Shown: positions 35,062 through 44,370 of the stretch, piece after piece | How positions within the stretch are numbered: position 1 is the stretch's first letter | Layout: each line of letters starts with the position of its first letter | Assembly: GCA_016793885.1 (NCBI GenBank) | Contig: JAEUHE010000200.1 | Span: 1 to 64,000 of the forward strand | Direction of reading: 5' to 3' | Source: Verrucomicrobiales bacterium | GTDB lineage: Bacteria > Verrucomicrobiota > Verrucomicrobiia > Limisphaerales > UBA11320 | DNA: 64,000 bases | Position numbers and translations under genes: made by a program | The notes under the pieces: generated by a model | What the model saw: the letters and a program-made list of their open reading frames with translations, nothing else | Told to the model about the DNA's origin: nothing | Database searches by the model: none

Positions 35062-37296
35062 CTAAGGCAGCCGCAGCCGGAAGTATAGACCTAGCGCTGG
35101 CGAGTGGATGGGGTGCACGACCACCCATTCCTGACCTACCTTGAGAGGCGGAGATGTCACTACCACCCACGCTGCGCCTTGACCATCGATGGAGCTGTTC
35201 CACTCCAACTGGAAGTCCGAGTACTGCGAAGGCCAAGACAGCTTGATGGTATTGCCACCGCCCGACTGGATAGCCAGTGTGGGCTGGGTGCCGGGTAGAA
35301 CTACAAAATCTTCCTCCGTCAATCGCAGGGCTCCCTCTTCATTTCTGAGGACAATAGGTCCAGTGGTCGCGCCGGGAGGTACCGTGGCGAGAATTTCCTC
35401 TCCGACCAGGCTGAATTCGCAGGCAGTTTGGCCGATCGAAACCGAAACCACATTCGGAAAGTTCAGGGTTCCTATTCGAAATTGGCTTCCGACTCTGCCG
35501 TGGTTGGGAGCGACCAGTACCAGTTGGGGTGTCGCCTGAGTCAGGGTCAACACCACCATTCCAAATCCAGGTGGTTCCGTGTCCTGAAGCGTCGAGCCAT
35601 CGACCGCAAAGTAATAGGTCTCTCCGAGTTCGGCCTCGAAGACGACTTCGCTGGTGGTTTTCCCATCCACATCGTCATTCGACGCGATGCGCACCAACCC
35701 CGTCTCCGGATCCTTTCCGATGTAGACCCCGAGCAGTGTGTCGAAATTGCTGCCTTCGGTTTCTACGAGTACCCGGTAACGAGCGGGTGCCTTCCACTTG
35801 AACCAGACTGACTTTCCGCCCGAGTCGCCTGCGTGCAGGGGTTCTCCGGGCTGGAGGTCTGCATAATAGTTTTCCGTAACAAAAGTGCAGTTGAAGCCGG
35901 ACATCTCCTTCGCGTTGGCGAACAGGTTGTGAGGTGATCGGAGATCGTCGAAGGTCCATTGGAGTCGGAAGGAACTGGTCGTGCCTCGCTTGCCATCGAC
36001 TGCGATCTGGTAGCGCCTACCTTGGACAACATCAAAACAGGCGGAAGGCGCCTGACCTTCCGGACCAGTCTCCCCACTCGCTACACGGGCCAGGTCGGTT
36101 ATTTCCTCTCCCTCATAGATGGCCAGTATCAGGGCTGCCGAGGTTTCGTGGAGCCAAAAGCAGACACGTCCCGATCGATCTGCTTCCCAAGAATACCACA
36201 CGGACGAACGAGTAGATTCCTCCCCGTGAACCGGCTCATCAGGTTCTTCTGTTCCTCCGAAATTCGCTCCCTGAGACTGCCCGGTGAATCCCCTCAACCT
36301 CTCAGAGCCTCCGAACGGATCGTTGAGGGGGGCTGGCACTTGCTGAGACCAGTGGATTCGATAAGCCCCGCTCGCACCCTCTCTTCCGCCGATCACCACC
36401 CGATACCGGTCTCCCGCCGCGGCTTCGAAGGTGAGCTGACTCGTTCCATCGTCGCCGCCCCCATCATCATCGCTGGCGACCAAAGTCAACTCATCCAATT
36501 CGTTGCCTTTGTAAATCGCCAGGATCGTGTTGAACTCGCTCCCGATGGTGTCGAAGGTGACCTCGCCTGAGTCGTTGGGAGCCCAGGCGAACCAGACCGT
36601 GTTGGTGACGTCGCCCGACACGGGGGGTTCTTCGGTGTTTTCCAGCGTAGCACCTGTGGAGTTCCCGAGAAACGTTCCCTGCGGCTCGGAGAGGGTTCTA
36701 AAGTTGGAAAACGAGTCATTGAAAGGATTGGTGATCCACCGCAACAGGGTGTTCCCGGTCTCGTCTGCAACACCGTCGATGGCAATCCAATACGTTTCTC
36801 CGGCCCGCGCTTGGAACTGAGTTTGACTGTATCTCACCCCCGCGGAGGCATCGTCGTTGCTGGCCACGGGAACTAGCGAATCGAGCAGCTTCCCGCTATA
36901 GATCGCGAGCACCGTGTTGAAATCGCTGTCCTCTGTTGAGAAGTAAACTCGAACGCCTGGAGTGGGGGCCGTCCACCGAAACCAGATAGAATGATTGGCA
37001 TCGTATCCAGCATGGGAAGGTTCGTTGACTTGGTTGGTGGCTGACACCGTGGATCCGGACACACTGCCGCCTAGACCAGAGATGGTCTGCGCACTCGAAA
37101 ACCGGTCGTTCGCTGGCTGCGCTCCCGCAGCGCCAGCTGACCATAAGGCGAGAACCCAGAGCGTCAAACACAAGGGGCTCATCAAGGCTTGGGTCGGCAA
37201 AAGCAGCCCTCTGGGAAAGTGCAGCTTCCCTTGTCGACCACGCCTTGCGTTTTGCCTCATCCAGATCCTACTTCGGAACAATGTGTGTTGAGCCAC
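35062..37296 (-). CDS. Secreted multi-repeat protein with IPT/TIG-like domain
   Basis: 744 residues from the first ATG. A later ATG (37182) would place a normal signal peptide ('MSPLCLTLWVLALWSAGAAG') at the N-terminus and is a likely alternative start. Four beta-rich repeats of about 125 residues follow; each has 'NDRFSSAQ'-like, 'SIWFRWTAPTPG'-like, 'FNTVLAIYSG'-like and 'AGETYWIAIDG'-like parts, related to bacterial pre-peptidase C-terminal domains. A single IPT/TIG-like domain ('LVLVAPNHGRVGSQFRIGTL', about 590-665) and a short C-terminal module complete it. It is exported and probably a surface or adhesion protein. It converges on the respiratory operon, 7 bp from its last stop. Confidence 0.85.
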   Translation of the reverse strand: MAQHTLFRSRIWMRQNARRGRQGKLHFPRGLLLPTQALMSPLCLTLWVLALWSAGAAGAQPANDRFSSAQTISGLGGSVSGSTVSATNQVNEPSHAGYDANHSIWFRWTAPTPGVRVYFSTEDSDFNTVLAIYSGKLLDSLVPVASNDDASAGVRYSQTQFQARAGETYWIAIDGVADETGNTLLRWITNPFNDSFSNFRTLSEPQGTFLGNSTGATLENTEEPPVSGDVTNTVWFAWAPNDSGEVTFDTIGSEFNTILAIYKGNELDELTLVASDDDGGGDDGTSQLTFEAAAGDRYRVVIGGREGASGAYRIHWSQQVPAPLNDPFGGSERLRGFTGQSQGANFGGTEEPDEPVHGEESTRSSVWYSWEADRSGRVCFWLHETSAALILAIYEGEEITDLARVASGETGPEGQAPSACFDVVQGRRYQIAVDGKRGTTSSFRLQWTFDDLRSPHNLFANAKEMSGFNCTFVTENYYADLQPGEPLHAGDSGGKSVWFKWKAPARYRVLVETEGSNFDTLLGVYIGKDPETGLVRIASNDDVDGKTTSEVVFEAELGETYYFAVDGSTLQDTEPPGFGMVVLTLTQATPQLVLVAPNHGRVGSQFRIGTLNFPNVVSVSIGQTACEFSLVGEEILATVPPGATTGPIVLRNEEGALRLTEEDFVVLPGTQPTLAIQSGGGNTIKLSWPSQYSDFQLEWNSSIDGQGAAWVVVTSPPLKVGQEWVVVHPIHSPALGLYFRLRLP

Positions 37297-37490
37297 CAGC
37301 CCAAAAGCAACCAGTGGAGGGACGACGACGCCAAGCCCTCCTCAGGTTCTTCCAGTTGGATATTCCCTACAATCTAGTCCGTGCTGGTCGACCACTCAAG
37401 TCCGTTCACGCGAAGGTCGTTGGAACCGTCGGCGTGCACACATCGCTTATCATGACTTCCTACACTTTGGACCACGCTCGAAGCGGGACA

Positions 37491-39089
37491 TCACGAGCTC
37501 GTTGATTGTCCCAGATCGGTACGGGGCGTCTCCGCTGGTTCCGCCGGAGACGCGTCGGGCTTAGCCCAATGACGCGATTGACGCTTGGGAGCGGAATCGC
37601 TCGCTGTCACCCGGAATTTAATGGACTCAGAGTGAGGTAGATAGGGGCTAAGGAAGCGTGGGACGTCCACCCGGCGCCCCCGAGAAAAGTCCGCCCAAAT
37701 GACCTTCGCCACTTGATCTTCAGGACTCTTTAATTCTCGGGTTAGCCATTCGAAGAGGAGTTCGTAAAGTCGCACCAAAGCGATTTGGTCGGTGCGGCGC
37801 AGTCTCGAATAGAGCCAGTCGGATGTGCGCAGAAATTGCGCGAACGGCGAGGGGGAGAGTGTCCAAAGAAGCTGCACGGCCTCCAAAAAATTCCCGCTGT
37901 TCCCCACGAGATCCCAGTAGCGCGCGAAGCGCCTCATGCGTTGCAGGTCGGCAAAGCTCAGGTGAGCGGTCTGGAGTACTTCGTATGGCGGGTGCTCGGC
38001 ATAGATCATGCCCCATTCGACATCATGTCTCACGATCGGCGTGCCGCGCAGTCGCTTCAGGATCCCGACTTGAATCTCCTGGGGACGCAGCGCCACCAAG
38101 CGATCGAACCCTTGACCGAAACTGCTGAGATCCTCCCCGGGAAGGCCAACAATGAGGTCGGCATGGATATGAACGCCGGTTTGCTCCCGCAGGAATCGGA
38201 AGTTGTCGGTCAGCGCATCCAGGTTTTGACGTCGGCTAATGCGATCCGACACGGCGGGGTTAAAGGTTTGGATCCCCACTTCGAACTGGATGGACCCGGC
38301 AGGGAAGCGACTGATGATCTCGCGCAGCGCGGAGGGGAGTCGATCAGGAATCATTTCGAAGTGGTAGAACCGTCCGGGCTGATGCCGTTCGAGCAGGAAG
38401 AGGAGAATGGCTTTGCTGACATTCAGGTTGAGATTGAAGGTGCGATCCACGAATTTGAACTGTCGCAGCCCCCGGTCGATCAGGAGCTGGAGTTCCTGAA
38501 GGAAGCGGTCGAGCGGCACTTGTCGAACCGGGATATCCAACGAGGAGAGGCAGAACTCGCAGGTGAACGGACATCCACGCGAGGCCTCAAGATAGACGAT
38601 GCGATGCGCTAAGTCCTCGGGGGTGTATTCCGAGTAGGGCAACCGCAGATCCCCCAGCTGCGGAAGCGAGGGAACGATGGTCTTCGTTGCGGGTAGGTCG
38701 AGCGCGAGAAGGCGTCCACAGAGTTCTCTGAAGGCTAGGTCGGCCTCGCCGGTGATGACGAAGTCCGCAAGTTCGACGATCGGCTGGCCCTCCGTTTCGT
38801 AGCTCACCTCGGGCCCTCCCAGGACGATGAACACCTCGGGCTGGAGACGTTTGAGAACGGAGACCAGCTGGGTCGTCTGGGTGACGTTCCAAATATAGAC
38901 ACCTAACCCGATGATCTTCGGACCGTTTTGGAGCAATGACTCGGCGATCTCCAACGGGCGTTGATTAATATCGAACTCCTGCAGCTGGGCTCGGTCGCGG
39001 TAATCACCCAGGTTAGCCAGCAGGTAACGCAGGCCAAACGAGGCGTGAATGTATTTCGCGTTGAGAGTGGCTAGGACGATGTCGGCCAT
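37491..39089 (-). CDS. B12-binding-domain radical SAM protein (DUF4080-type C-terminus)
   Basis: 532 residues. An N-terminal cobalamin-binding-like Rossmann domain (about 1-130, '[19 protein letters not shown]', '[13 protein letters not shown]', '[10 protein letters not shown]') is followed by the radical SAM core with the 4Fe-4S motif CxxxCxxC in '[18 protein letters not shown]' (about 170-187). '[12 protein letters not shown]' and '[18 protein letters not shown]' are further core motifs. A C-terminal domain (about 370-500) resembles DUF4080. The substrate is unknown. It lies 33 bp downstream of the beta-CASP gene on the same strand. Confidence 0.9.
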   Translation of the reverse strand: MADIVLATLNAKYIHASFGLRYLLANLGDYRDRAQLQEFDINQRPLEIAESLLQNGPKIIGLGVYIWNVTQTTQLVSVLKRLQPEVFIVLGGPEVSYETEGQPIVELADFVITGEADLAFRELCGRLLALDLPATKTIVPSLPQLGDLRLPYSEYTPEDLAHRIVYLEASRGCPFTCEFCLSSLDIPVRQVPLDRFLQELQLLIDRGLRQFKFVDRTFNLNLNVSKAILLFLLERHQPGRFYHFEMIPDRLPSALREIISRFPAGSIQFEVGIQTFNPAVSDRISRRQNLDALTDNFRFLREQTGVHIHADLIVGLPGEDLSSFGQGFDRLVALRPQEIQVGILKRLRGTPIVRHDVEWGMIYAEHPPYEVLQTAHLSFADLQRMRRFARYWDLVGNSGNFLEAVQLLWTLSPSPFAQFLRTSDWLYSRLRRTDQIALVRLYELLFEWLTRELKSPEDQVAKVIWADFSRGRRVDVPRFLSPYLPHSESIKFRVTASDSAPKRQSRHWAKPDASPAEPAETPRTDLGQSTSS

Positions 39090-39122
39090 GGGGAGCTCCA
39101 GCGCGCGACGGTCCTGTGCGGA

Positions 39123-40499
39123 TCAAACTTCCAGGCATTCGCCTGGTTTCGGCTGCAGGACCTTGATCTTGGGGTGCTTCCGGTTGATCTGTTCGGCGAA
39201 CCAAGCACGCGAGTCTGTGTTGCCATGCCCGAGCACGACGACACGGGGTGAGACTTGGTCCACGAAATCCAGCAATTCATCCCGGTTGGCATGCGCCGTT
39301 AAATCGAATTCCTGGACATTGCAGCGGTGAGTGACCTCGCCGCCGCTGGGGCTGAGGATGAAGGTTTCGCCGGGCTTTGATTGTTTCAGTCGGCCTCCGG
39401 GTGTGGAGGGTTCTGCGTAGCCCACGAAGAAGATGGATTGTCGCTCGTCTCCGATCATCCGCAGCGCCAAGTCGTGCGCGGCGGTATGTTCGGTCATCAT
39501 GCCGGCGGTGACCACGAAGATCCGGCTGCCGCTGAGCTTCATCTTTTCCGCTTGGCCTTTCTCCAAGACCACCAAGTTCAACGCCTCAGTCAGCTTCATC
39601 TGGCTGAGCTGGCGATGGGTTCGATGCGCCTCGATATCATAGATCTCCGTGAACACGCGGCCGAGGCCCCCGATGTAGATCGGTTGTCGCCGTACCCGGC
39701 CTGATTTCATCAGCACTCCGAGCAGCGCCAGGATTTCCTGGGTTCGTCCGAGCGCGAAAGTGGGGATGAGAATGCATCCCCGGCCTTTTTGAGCGTGTTC
39801 GATAGCCTGGCACAAACGTTCCACTTCGGCTTCGCGGGTGAATCCTTCGGGCACTGCCCGGTTGCCGCGAGTGGTCTCCATGATCAAGACATCGGCCTTC
39901 ACATCCTCAAAACGAGCCGCTTTCAGGATCGTTTGATCCTTAAAGTTCACATCCCCCGTGAAGAAGAGCGTCTGCTTTCCGCCGCGCACCATCATGCCGG
40001 CCGAGCCCAGCGCGTGGCCGGCATCGTAGAATTCGATGGTGGGCGAGATACATCCCGCCTGGCGTTTTTGGTGAGAGATCCACTCGATCTCGCGGTTGTA
40101 GCGGAAGCCCTGAAAAACCGACGCTATCTCATCCACCTCGTCGTGGGAGAACAGCGGGTACTCCTTGATGCCCAGCTCATCCCGCTGACGCGCCATGACA
40201 TTGACAGAGTTGTGCAGCACCCGCTCGATTAAAAAATAGCTGAGCTCGGTCATCAGCACATGAGCTTTGGGGAACTGACGCAGCGCGACTGGCAGTGATC
40301 CCACATGGTCATGATGGCAGTGAGAAAGAGCGATCGCATCGAGCGGTTCGTCCTTGATCAGGGAGTACAGCGGCAGCCCCTCCCGACCGTCTCGTCCCGG
40401 GTGCATTCCTGCATCGAGAAGGATTCGATGCCCCTCGATGTCCAGGAACCAAGAACTGGCTCCGATTTCGGTGTCTGGATTTAAATTCGTGATGCGCAT
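39123..40499 (-). CDS. Beta-CASP metallo-beta-lactamase-fold RNA nuclease
   Basis: 458 residues. Metal-binding motifs are 'LSHCHHDHVGSLP' (HxHxDH), 'DAGHALGSAG', 'FFTGDVNF' and a C-terminal 'VVLGHGNTDS'. The beta-CASP insert shows 'METTRGNRAVPEG', 'ILIPTFALGRTQEILALLGV' and 'IFVVTAGMMTEHTAAHDLA'. This is the CPSF73/RNase J-like architecture, so RNA endo- or exonuclease activity is likely. The conserved ESTYGNR block reads ETTRGNR here. Confidence 0.92.
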   Translation of the reverse strand: MRITNLNPDTEIGASSWFLDIEGHRILLDAGMHPGRDGREGLPLYSLIKDEPLDAIALSHCHHDHVGSLPVALRQFPKAHVLMTELSYFLIERVLHNSVNVMARQRDELGIKEYPLFSHDEVDEIASVFQGFRYNREIEWISHQKRQAGCISPTIEFYDAGHALGSAGMMVRGGKQTLFFTGDVNFKDQTILKAARFEDVKADVLIMETTRGNRAVPEGFTREAEVERLCQAIEHAQKGRGCILIPTFALGRTQEILALLGVLMKSGRVRRQPIYIGGLGRVFTEIYDIEAHRTHRQLSQMKLTEALNLVVLEKGQAEKMKLSGSRIFVVTAGMMTEHTAAHDLALRMIGDERQSIFFVGYAEPSTPGGRLKQSKPGETFILSPSGGEVTHRCNVQEFDLTAHANRDELLDFVDQVSPRVVVLGHGNTDSRAWFAEQINRKHPKIKVLQPKPGECLEV

Positions 40500-40569
40500 G
40501 GATATGTGACCGGCCCCTACTATGACCTCCTTTTCTGAAAGCGGAATCGAAAAAGAATTTTGAACAAAT

Positions 40570-40741
40570 CAGAGCGTGCCCGCGTCCTGATTATTAGTAG
40601 CTGGTTTCTTCCTGCGAATCGGGGCAGCAATGCACGCCTCGAGAGGCCGGCGAAAGCCTAGACCGAGACTTTCGGAGAGGAAAAGGGGGTACGTTTGGTT
40701 GTTTGGGTTGAAGCGGGCATTTTGCGATGCCCGCTTTTTTT
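40570..40741 (+). ncRNA. Candidate small structured RNA ending in a Rho-independent terminator
   Basis: Between two minus-strand genes there is a strong plus-strand terminator: AGCGGGCAT (40712-40720), a 6-base loop, ATGCCCGCT (40727-40735), and a run of T to 40741. No plus-strand gene ends here. Upstream are short potential stems, AGGC/GCCT (about 40651-40667) and CCGA/TCGG (about 40671-40683). The 5' end given is a guess; no known RNA family (tmRNA, SRP, 6S, RNase P) was recognised. Confidence 0.4.
40712..40741 (+). terminator. Rho-independent terminator
   Basis: Perfect 9-bp stem with six-base loop followed by a T-run on the plus strand (a run of A precedes it on the minus strand). It could end a small RNA transcribed from the 40.5-40.7 kb gap. 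Confidence 0.8.
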
Positions 40742-40900
40742 GTACGCCAGCCCCGCTGCAAAAGCAGGCTGATGGGATCTGAATGGGACCCTTTCGTCCG
40801 TGTCTCCGTTGAGCGATGCTGTCTGCTCGTTCGCAGCGGCTACCGTCGGAACCTAGAGCATCCGGACCTGATACTCTCGTTGAGGTCCGCGTCGGTCGCT

Positions 40901-41305
40901 TCAAGGGTTGTTGGTCACCTTGCTCCAGTCGACGCCGTGCTTGTGGGCATACCCGGCGAACGCCTTCTCATTTTGGAGGAGCACGGCTCGGACGACGCTG
41001 GAATCGTCGGCTCGGCTCATGAACGGGGTGAAATTAGGAATGATGCCGACCTGTTTGTTGGAGTAAGTGAGAGCGAACACGGCTTCGGCGAAAGCGACAT
41101 AGGGCAGGTCTTTATAGGCCCCTTCAGCTGAGTCCTCTACGACGTCGGCCAAGAACTCAAGCTGATCCACGAGATGCGGGAACAGCGGCGCATTGATCTG
41201 CGTGAACTCGATTTTCCAGATCGGCAGCTGACGGAGAACTTTCTCGACGACCAGCGGCGTAATGGCGGCCGCACCGTGCTTCACAAAATCTACAATTTCT
41301 GACAT
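40901..41305 (-). CDS. Small conserved-looking protein, possibly YkvA/DUF1232-like
   Basis: 134 residues from the ATG at 41305 ('MSEIVDFVKHGAAAITPLVV'); an upstream Met adds 12 residues. The stretch 'VFALTYSNKQVGIIPNFTPF' followed by 'DDSSVVRAVL' resembles the 'YLISPIDLIPDFIPVLG..DD' core of YkvA/DUF1232 proteins, but the match is by eye and distant. No signal peptide. It lies just upstream of nothing on its strand (mnmA ends 42 bp before its start) and may be co-transcribed with mnmA. Confidence 0.6.
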   Translation of the reverse strand: MSEIVDFVKHGAAAITPLVVEKVLRQLPIWKIEFTQINAPLFPHLVDQLEFLADVVEDSAEGAYKDLPYVAFAEAVFALTYSNKQVGIIPNFTPFMSRADDSSVVRAVLLQNEKAFAGYAHKHGVDWSKVTNNP

Positions 41306-41347
41306 GGCGAAGAGGTTACCCATCCTTTTCTTGGGACACAACGGCTT

Positions 41348-42469
41348 TTACGAGCCGCCAGCAGGGAGGCTGCTCGGCATTCCTTGCCGGGTGATCCAGC
41401 CTCCCCCCACGACCAAGTCGTCCTGGTAGAACACGCAGGCCTGTCCGGGGGTGATAGCCCGTTGCGGGGTGTGCAAACGAATGGAGGCTCGATCGCCGGG
41501 CAGCGGGACGATGGTGGCCGGAGTGCCTGGGTGATTGTAGCGGATCTTGACCAGGGCCTCGAGACTGGTCGGGGGAGTCGCGAATGGGATCCAATTACAA
41601 CGCTCGACCACCAGTTCGGCTCGGTCAAGAAGGGTCTCGCTCCCTACCACGACCCGGTTGTTGACGGCATCCAACTCGATGACATAGAGCGGGGTGGGGG
41701 AGGATAGTCCCAGTCCTTTGCGCTGGCCAATCGTGTAGAACTCAATCCCCTCGTGTTCCCCGATCTTGCGTCCGGTCGTGTCGACAATGTCACCCCGATG
41801 CTTGGACACGAGCTGGGCCTGCTGCAAAAAGCGTCCGTAATCGTTATCGGGAACAAAGCAGATCTCCATGCTTTCTTCCTTGTCGGCGGTTTTCAGCTGG
41901 CAGTCACGTGCGACCTCACGGGTCTCGCTCTTGGTGAGGTCGCCCAAGGGGAAGAGAACATGGGACAGCTGTTCCTGGCGCAGGCTGAAGAGGAAATAGC
42001 TTTGATCCTTGCGCAGATCTCTCCCTCGTTTGAGCAGCATCCGGCCACTTTGGAGATCGCGTTCCACACGCGCGTAGTGTCCGGTCGCGATGAGGTCGGC
42101 CCCTAATTTACGAGCCCGGCCGATGAGGGAGCCGAATTTCAGCTTCTCATTGCACATCACGCACGGATTAGGGGTGCGGCCGGCCTTATATTCCTCGGCG
42201 AAGTAGCCAATCACCTGAGCCTGAAACTCTTGGGCTTCGTCGATGAGATAATACGGGATACCGAGGCTGTGGGCGACCGAGCGGGCGTCGGTAACGGCTT
42301 GGGGTCCGCAGCACTTGTCCTCGGCGCGGGACACGCAGTCCTGAGGCCAGAGTTTGAGAGTGATGCCGACCACGTCATAGCCCTGCTCGATCAGCAGGGC
42401 GGCAGCGGCGGAAGAATCCACCCCCCCGCTCATGCCGAGCACCACCCGTGGTTTTTTGTCAGCCGTCAC
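41348..42469 (-). CDS. mnmA: tRNA-specific 2-thiouridylase MnmA
   Basis: 373 residues from a GTG at 42469 (another GTG at 42475 is equally possible); the longer ATG-initiated frame would overlap the tRNA-Pro gene. The PP-loop 'VVLGMSGGVDSSAAAALLIE' stands at the N-terminus, the first catalytic cysteine in 'GRTPNPCVMCNEKLKFG', the second in 'ESMEICFVPDNDYGRFL', with 'IATGHYARV' and 'YTIGQRKGLGLSS' between and after. MnmA puts the 2-thio group on U34 of Glu, Gln and Lys tRNAs. Complete and canonical. Confidence 0.95.
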   Translation of the reverse strand: MTADKKPRVVLGMSGGVDSSAAAALLIEQGYDVVGITLKLWPQDCVSRAEDKCCGPQAVTDARSVAHSLGIPYYLIDEAQEFQAQVIGYFAEEYKAGRTPNPCVMCNEKLKFGSLIGRARKLGADLIATGHYARVERDLQSGRMLLKRGRDLRKDQSYFLFSLRQEQLSHVLFPLGDLTKSETREVARDCQLKTADKEESMEICFVPDNDYGRFLQQAQLVSKHRGDIVDTTGRKIGEHEGIEFYTIGQRKGLGLSSPTPLYVIELDAVNNRVVVGSETLLDRAELVVERCNWIPFATPPTSLEALVKIRYNHPGTPATIVPLPGDRASIRLHTPQRAITPGQACVFYQDDLVVGGGWITRQGMPSSLPAGGS

Positions 42470-42582
42470 GTTCACGAGTGTACATGATAGGCTGGCTTCG
42501 TGGGGGTGTAAACGATGTTTGTAGAAGCTTGAAAATCGCCATTGCAATTCAGTCCAGATACGGGCATTCATAATGGCCGGTA

Positions 42583-42659
42583 CGGGGCGTAGCGTAGGCT
42601 GGTAGCGCGCTTGTTTCGGGTACAAGAGGTCGTGAGTTCGAATCTCACCGCCCCGACCA
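42583..42659 (+). tRNA. tRNA-Pro (anticodon CGG), CCA encoded
   Basis: Acceptor CGGGGCG (42583-42589) pairs with CGCCCCG (42649-42655). D arm GCG..CGC, anticodon stem CTTGT/ACAAG around the loop TTCGGGT, and a T arm with GTTCGAATC. Discriminator A at 42656 is followed by genomic CCA (42657-42659). The minus-strand mnmA gene diverges from it. Confidence 0.95.
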
Positions 42660-42708
42660 CTTTTCCTAAGGATTCCGCGTCTCCCCTTGTTTTCCTGACA
42701 GAATCAAA

Positions 42709-43822
42709 ACAGGAGTCAGGCCTAACTCTTCGACAATTGGGACAGAATCCTCATCATTTCGGTTCGTAGGTCGCCCTTTGCCAGCCTTTTGCCCAAGCGA
42801 CTGATGGCTCCTGCCACTGCCGCATAGTCGATCCCACCCGCCATTTCAGACAACTCGGTCAACTTCATCCGTCCCTGCCGCCGCCCCAGGTACAATGCCG
42901 CATCGCGTCCCCAGTCTCCATATCGATCCCTAAACGCCTCCCAATCCTCCCCTTTGACCGACTCCACCGCTTTGACGATCCGATCCCATGTGACTCGCTC
43001 ATCGTAAACCTTCAAGCTCTTCTGCTCCCGTCGACTCCCCTTCACCTGATTGCGCAGTTGTGCCGCAAAATCTTCGCTCCCCAATATCACCCCGCCGATC
43101 AACCGTTCCCACGGGGATTCCACCATCCCTTCCCGCACTGGATCCTCGGTATACTTTCGTAACGCTTCTCGTTGCTGGGATAGGGATCTACCGCTGTAGC
43201 AACTCATGACGCGTTCCAGGTTAAGCCAGTCCATCGGTTTCACCTTGCCCAGATAAGCCGGATAGCTGCTCCAGGTATGCTCCCGAAGAACCTTCAGCCG
43301 TTCTTCAACGAGCCGTTCATCGCGGGCGATGGCGGCGGCGGTCCTTTGTCGGGCGCGATCCTGCTGAGACAGACCCAACCGGCCAACCCGAGCTGGGTTC
43401 AAGTGTACATACCTCACCACCTCCATCAGGCCAGCGTCGTCTTCAATCAGCTCCGCCTTGAACCGCCCTTGGAACAGATGCCCGGATCGATCGTGTCGAC
43501 AGTTGAACCACATCCCGTAACTGACGTTGAGCCATTGTCCCACTCGACTCAGGTTTGGTTCAGGCGTCTCGATCACCAGATGGTAGTGATTGTTCATGAG
43601 TACGCACGCGTGCAGCAGAGTGCCAAACCGACTCGGAAGCTCGGACAACAGTTCTAGAAAATGTTCCCGGTCTCGAGTATCCCGATAGATAGGCTTCCGT
43701 TCGTTACCTCGGGCGGTCAGGTGATACAATCCTCCACTCACTTCAATCCGCAATGGTCTGGCCATGTTCGCTATCTCCTCGCAGAACGTTTCAAATGTCA
43801 ATTAATTAGATCTGACCCCTAT
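42709..43822. mobile_element. RAYT-carrying element with imperfect terminal inverted repeats
   Basis: The 18-bp sequence ACAGGAGTCAGGCCTAAC (42709-42726) and the reverse complement of 43805-43822, ATAGGGGTCAGATCTAAT, match at 14 of 18 positions and point inward around the RAYT gene. Beyond the right end an 18-bp direct duplication follows. The element sits 50 bp from tRNA-Pro. Confidence 0.6.
42722..43765 (-). CDS. REP-associated tyrosine transposase (RAYT, Y1_Tnp), second copy
   Basis: 347 residues from the ATG at 43765 (MARPLRIEVSGGLYHLTARG, the usual family start); an upstream Met adds 12 residues. HUH motif H60-Y-H62 in 'MNNHYHLVIETPEPN', probable catalytic Y83 in 'NVSYGMWFNCRHDRSGHLFQ'. 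A C-terminal DnaA/HTH-like domain is visible at about 290-345 ('LYLGRRQGRMKLTELSEMAG'). It differs strongly from the RAYT at 12608, so they are separate lineages. The stop codon lies in the left terminal repeat of its element. Confidence 0.9.
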   Translation of the reverse strand: MARPLRIEVSGGLYHLTARGNERKPIYRDTRDREHFLELLSELPSRFGTLLHACVLMNNHYHLVIETPEPNLSRVGQWLNVSYGMWFNCRHDRSGHLFQGRFKAELIEDDAGLMEVVRYVHLNPARVGRLGLSQQDRARQRTAAAIARDERLVEERLKVLREHTWSSYPAYLGKVKPMDWLNLERVMSCYSGRSLSQQREALRKYTEDPVREGMVESPWERLIGGVILGSEDFAAQLRNQVKGSRREQKSLKVYDERVTWDRIVKAVESVKGEDWEAFRDRYGDWGRDAALYLGRRQGRMKLTELSEMAGGIDYAAVAGAISRLGKRLAKGDLRTEMMRILSQLSKS

Positions 43823-43848
43823 TCGCCCCGTGACCCCTATTCGCCCCG
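43813..43848. repeat. 18-bp direct tandem repeat
   Basis: TGACCCCTATTCGCCCCG occurs twice back to back (43813-43830, 43831-43848) at the right end of the RAYT element, joining it to the histidine-kinase remnant. Confidence 0.85.
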
Positions 43849-43849
43849 C

Positions 43850-44087
43850 TACGTCAAGGACAACTGTCGGCTTCGACGAGAAATACGCCCACAAGCTCTT
43901 CGGTGTCTTCCACCGGCTGCACACCGAGGAGGAATTTGAGGGCACGGGGGTGGGTCTGGCGCTGGTCCAACGCGTCATCCATCGCCACGGAGGTAAGGTC
44001 TGGGCCGAAGGAAAACTGAATCAGGGAGCTACTTTCTATTTCACCCTGCCGAAACGAAAACAACTAACTAATGAGCAATCATACTGA
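43850..44087 (+). pseudogene. C-terminal remnant of a phytochrome-type sensor histidine kinase
   Basis: Only the last part of the ATPase domain remains. The protein frame gives '[20 protein letters not shown]', then '[18 protein letters not shown]' (G2 box) and '[10 protein letters not shown]', matching the end of kinases paired with Rcp1-type regulators. Directly upstream (43850-43864) another frame reads YVKDN, the residues expected before GVGFD, so about two bases are missing at 43864-43866 and the fragment is frameshifted. Everything 5' of this, including the His box, is gone, replaced by the RAYT element and its 18-bp duplication. Confidence 0.75.
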
Positions 44088-44340
44088 GGTCGAAGTTCTA
44101 CTGGTCGAAGATAGCCCGTGCGACGCGGAGATGACGTTGCGCACGCTGCACAAGCGCCACCTGGCCAATTCCATCGTTCACGTAAAGGACGGCCAGGAGG
44201 CGCTGGACTGGCTGCTCGGTACGGTTTCCCACGCGGGCCGCGACGCCCAAGCCAGCCGAAGTCTAAACTGCCGAGCTGGATGCGGGTTGCCTCCGAGGCA
44301 ACCGGGAACTGGACGGAGTCGGGGCGATGGCTTGCGCTGA
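44071..44340 (+). pseudogene. Truncated Rcp1-like response regulator
   Basis: The start overlaps the kinase remnant by 17 bp, the usual arrangement for such pairs. 'VEVLLVEDSPCDAEMTLRTL' gives the acidic pocket (ED) and 'IVHVKDGQEALDWLLG' the next helix, ending near 'HAGRDAQ'. After about residue 60 the family sequence stops: the phosphoacceptor Asp block (LLDL), Thr and Lys positions are absent and the frame runs into unrelated sequence. It cannot be phosphorylated and is presumably dead. Confidence 0.75.
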
Positions 44341-44370
44341 TGTGACACGCAAACCATTTCAGTGCCGACG

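Noticed and set aside
40569-40904. 111-codon minus-strand frame in the 40.5-40.9 kb gap
   Set aside because: It runs through the terminator hairpin and has no protein-like features.
42583-42659. Island attachment site at tRNA-Pro
   Set aside because: No second copy of the tRNA 3' end was found downstream and no integrase gene is present, so site-specific integration cannot be claimed.
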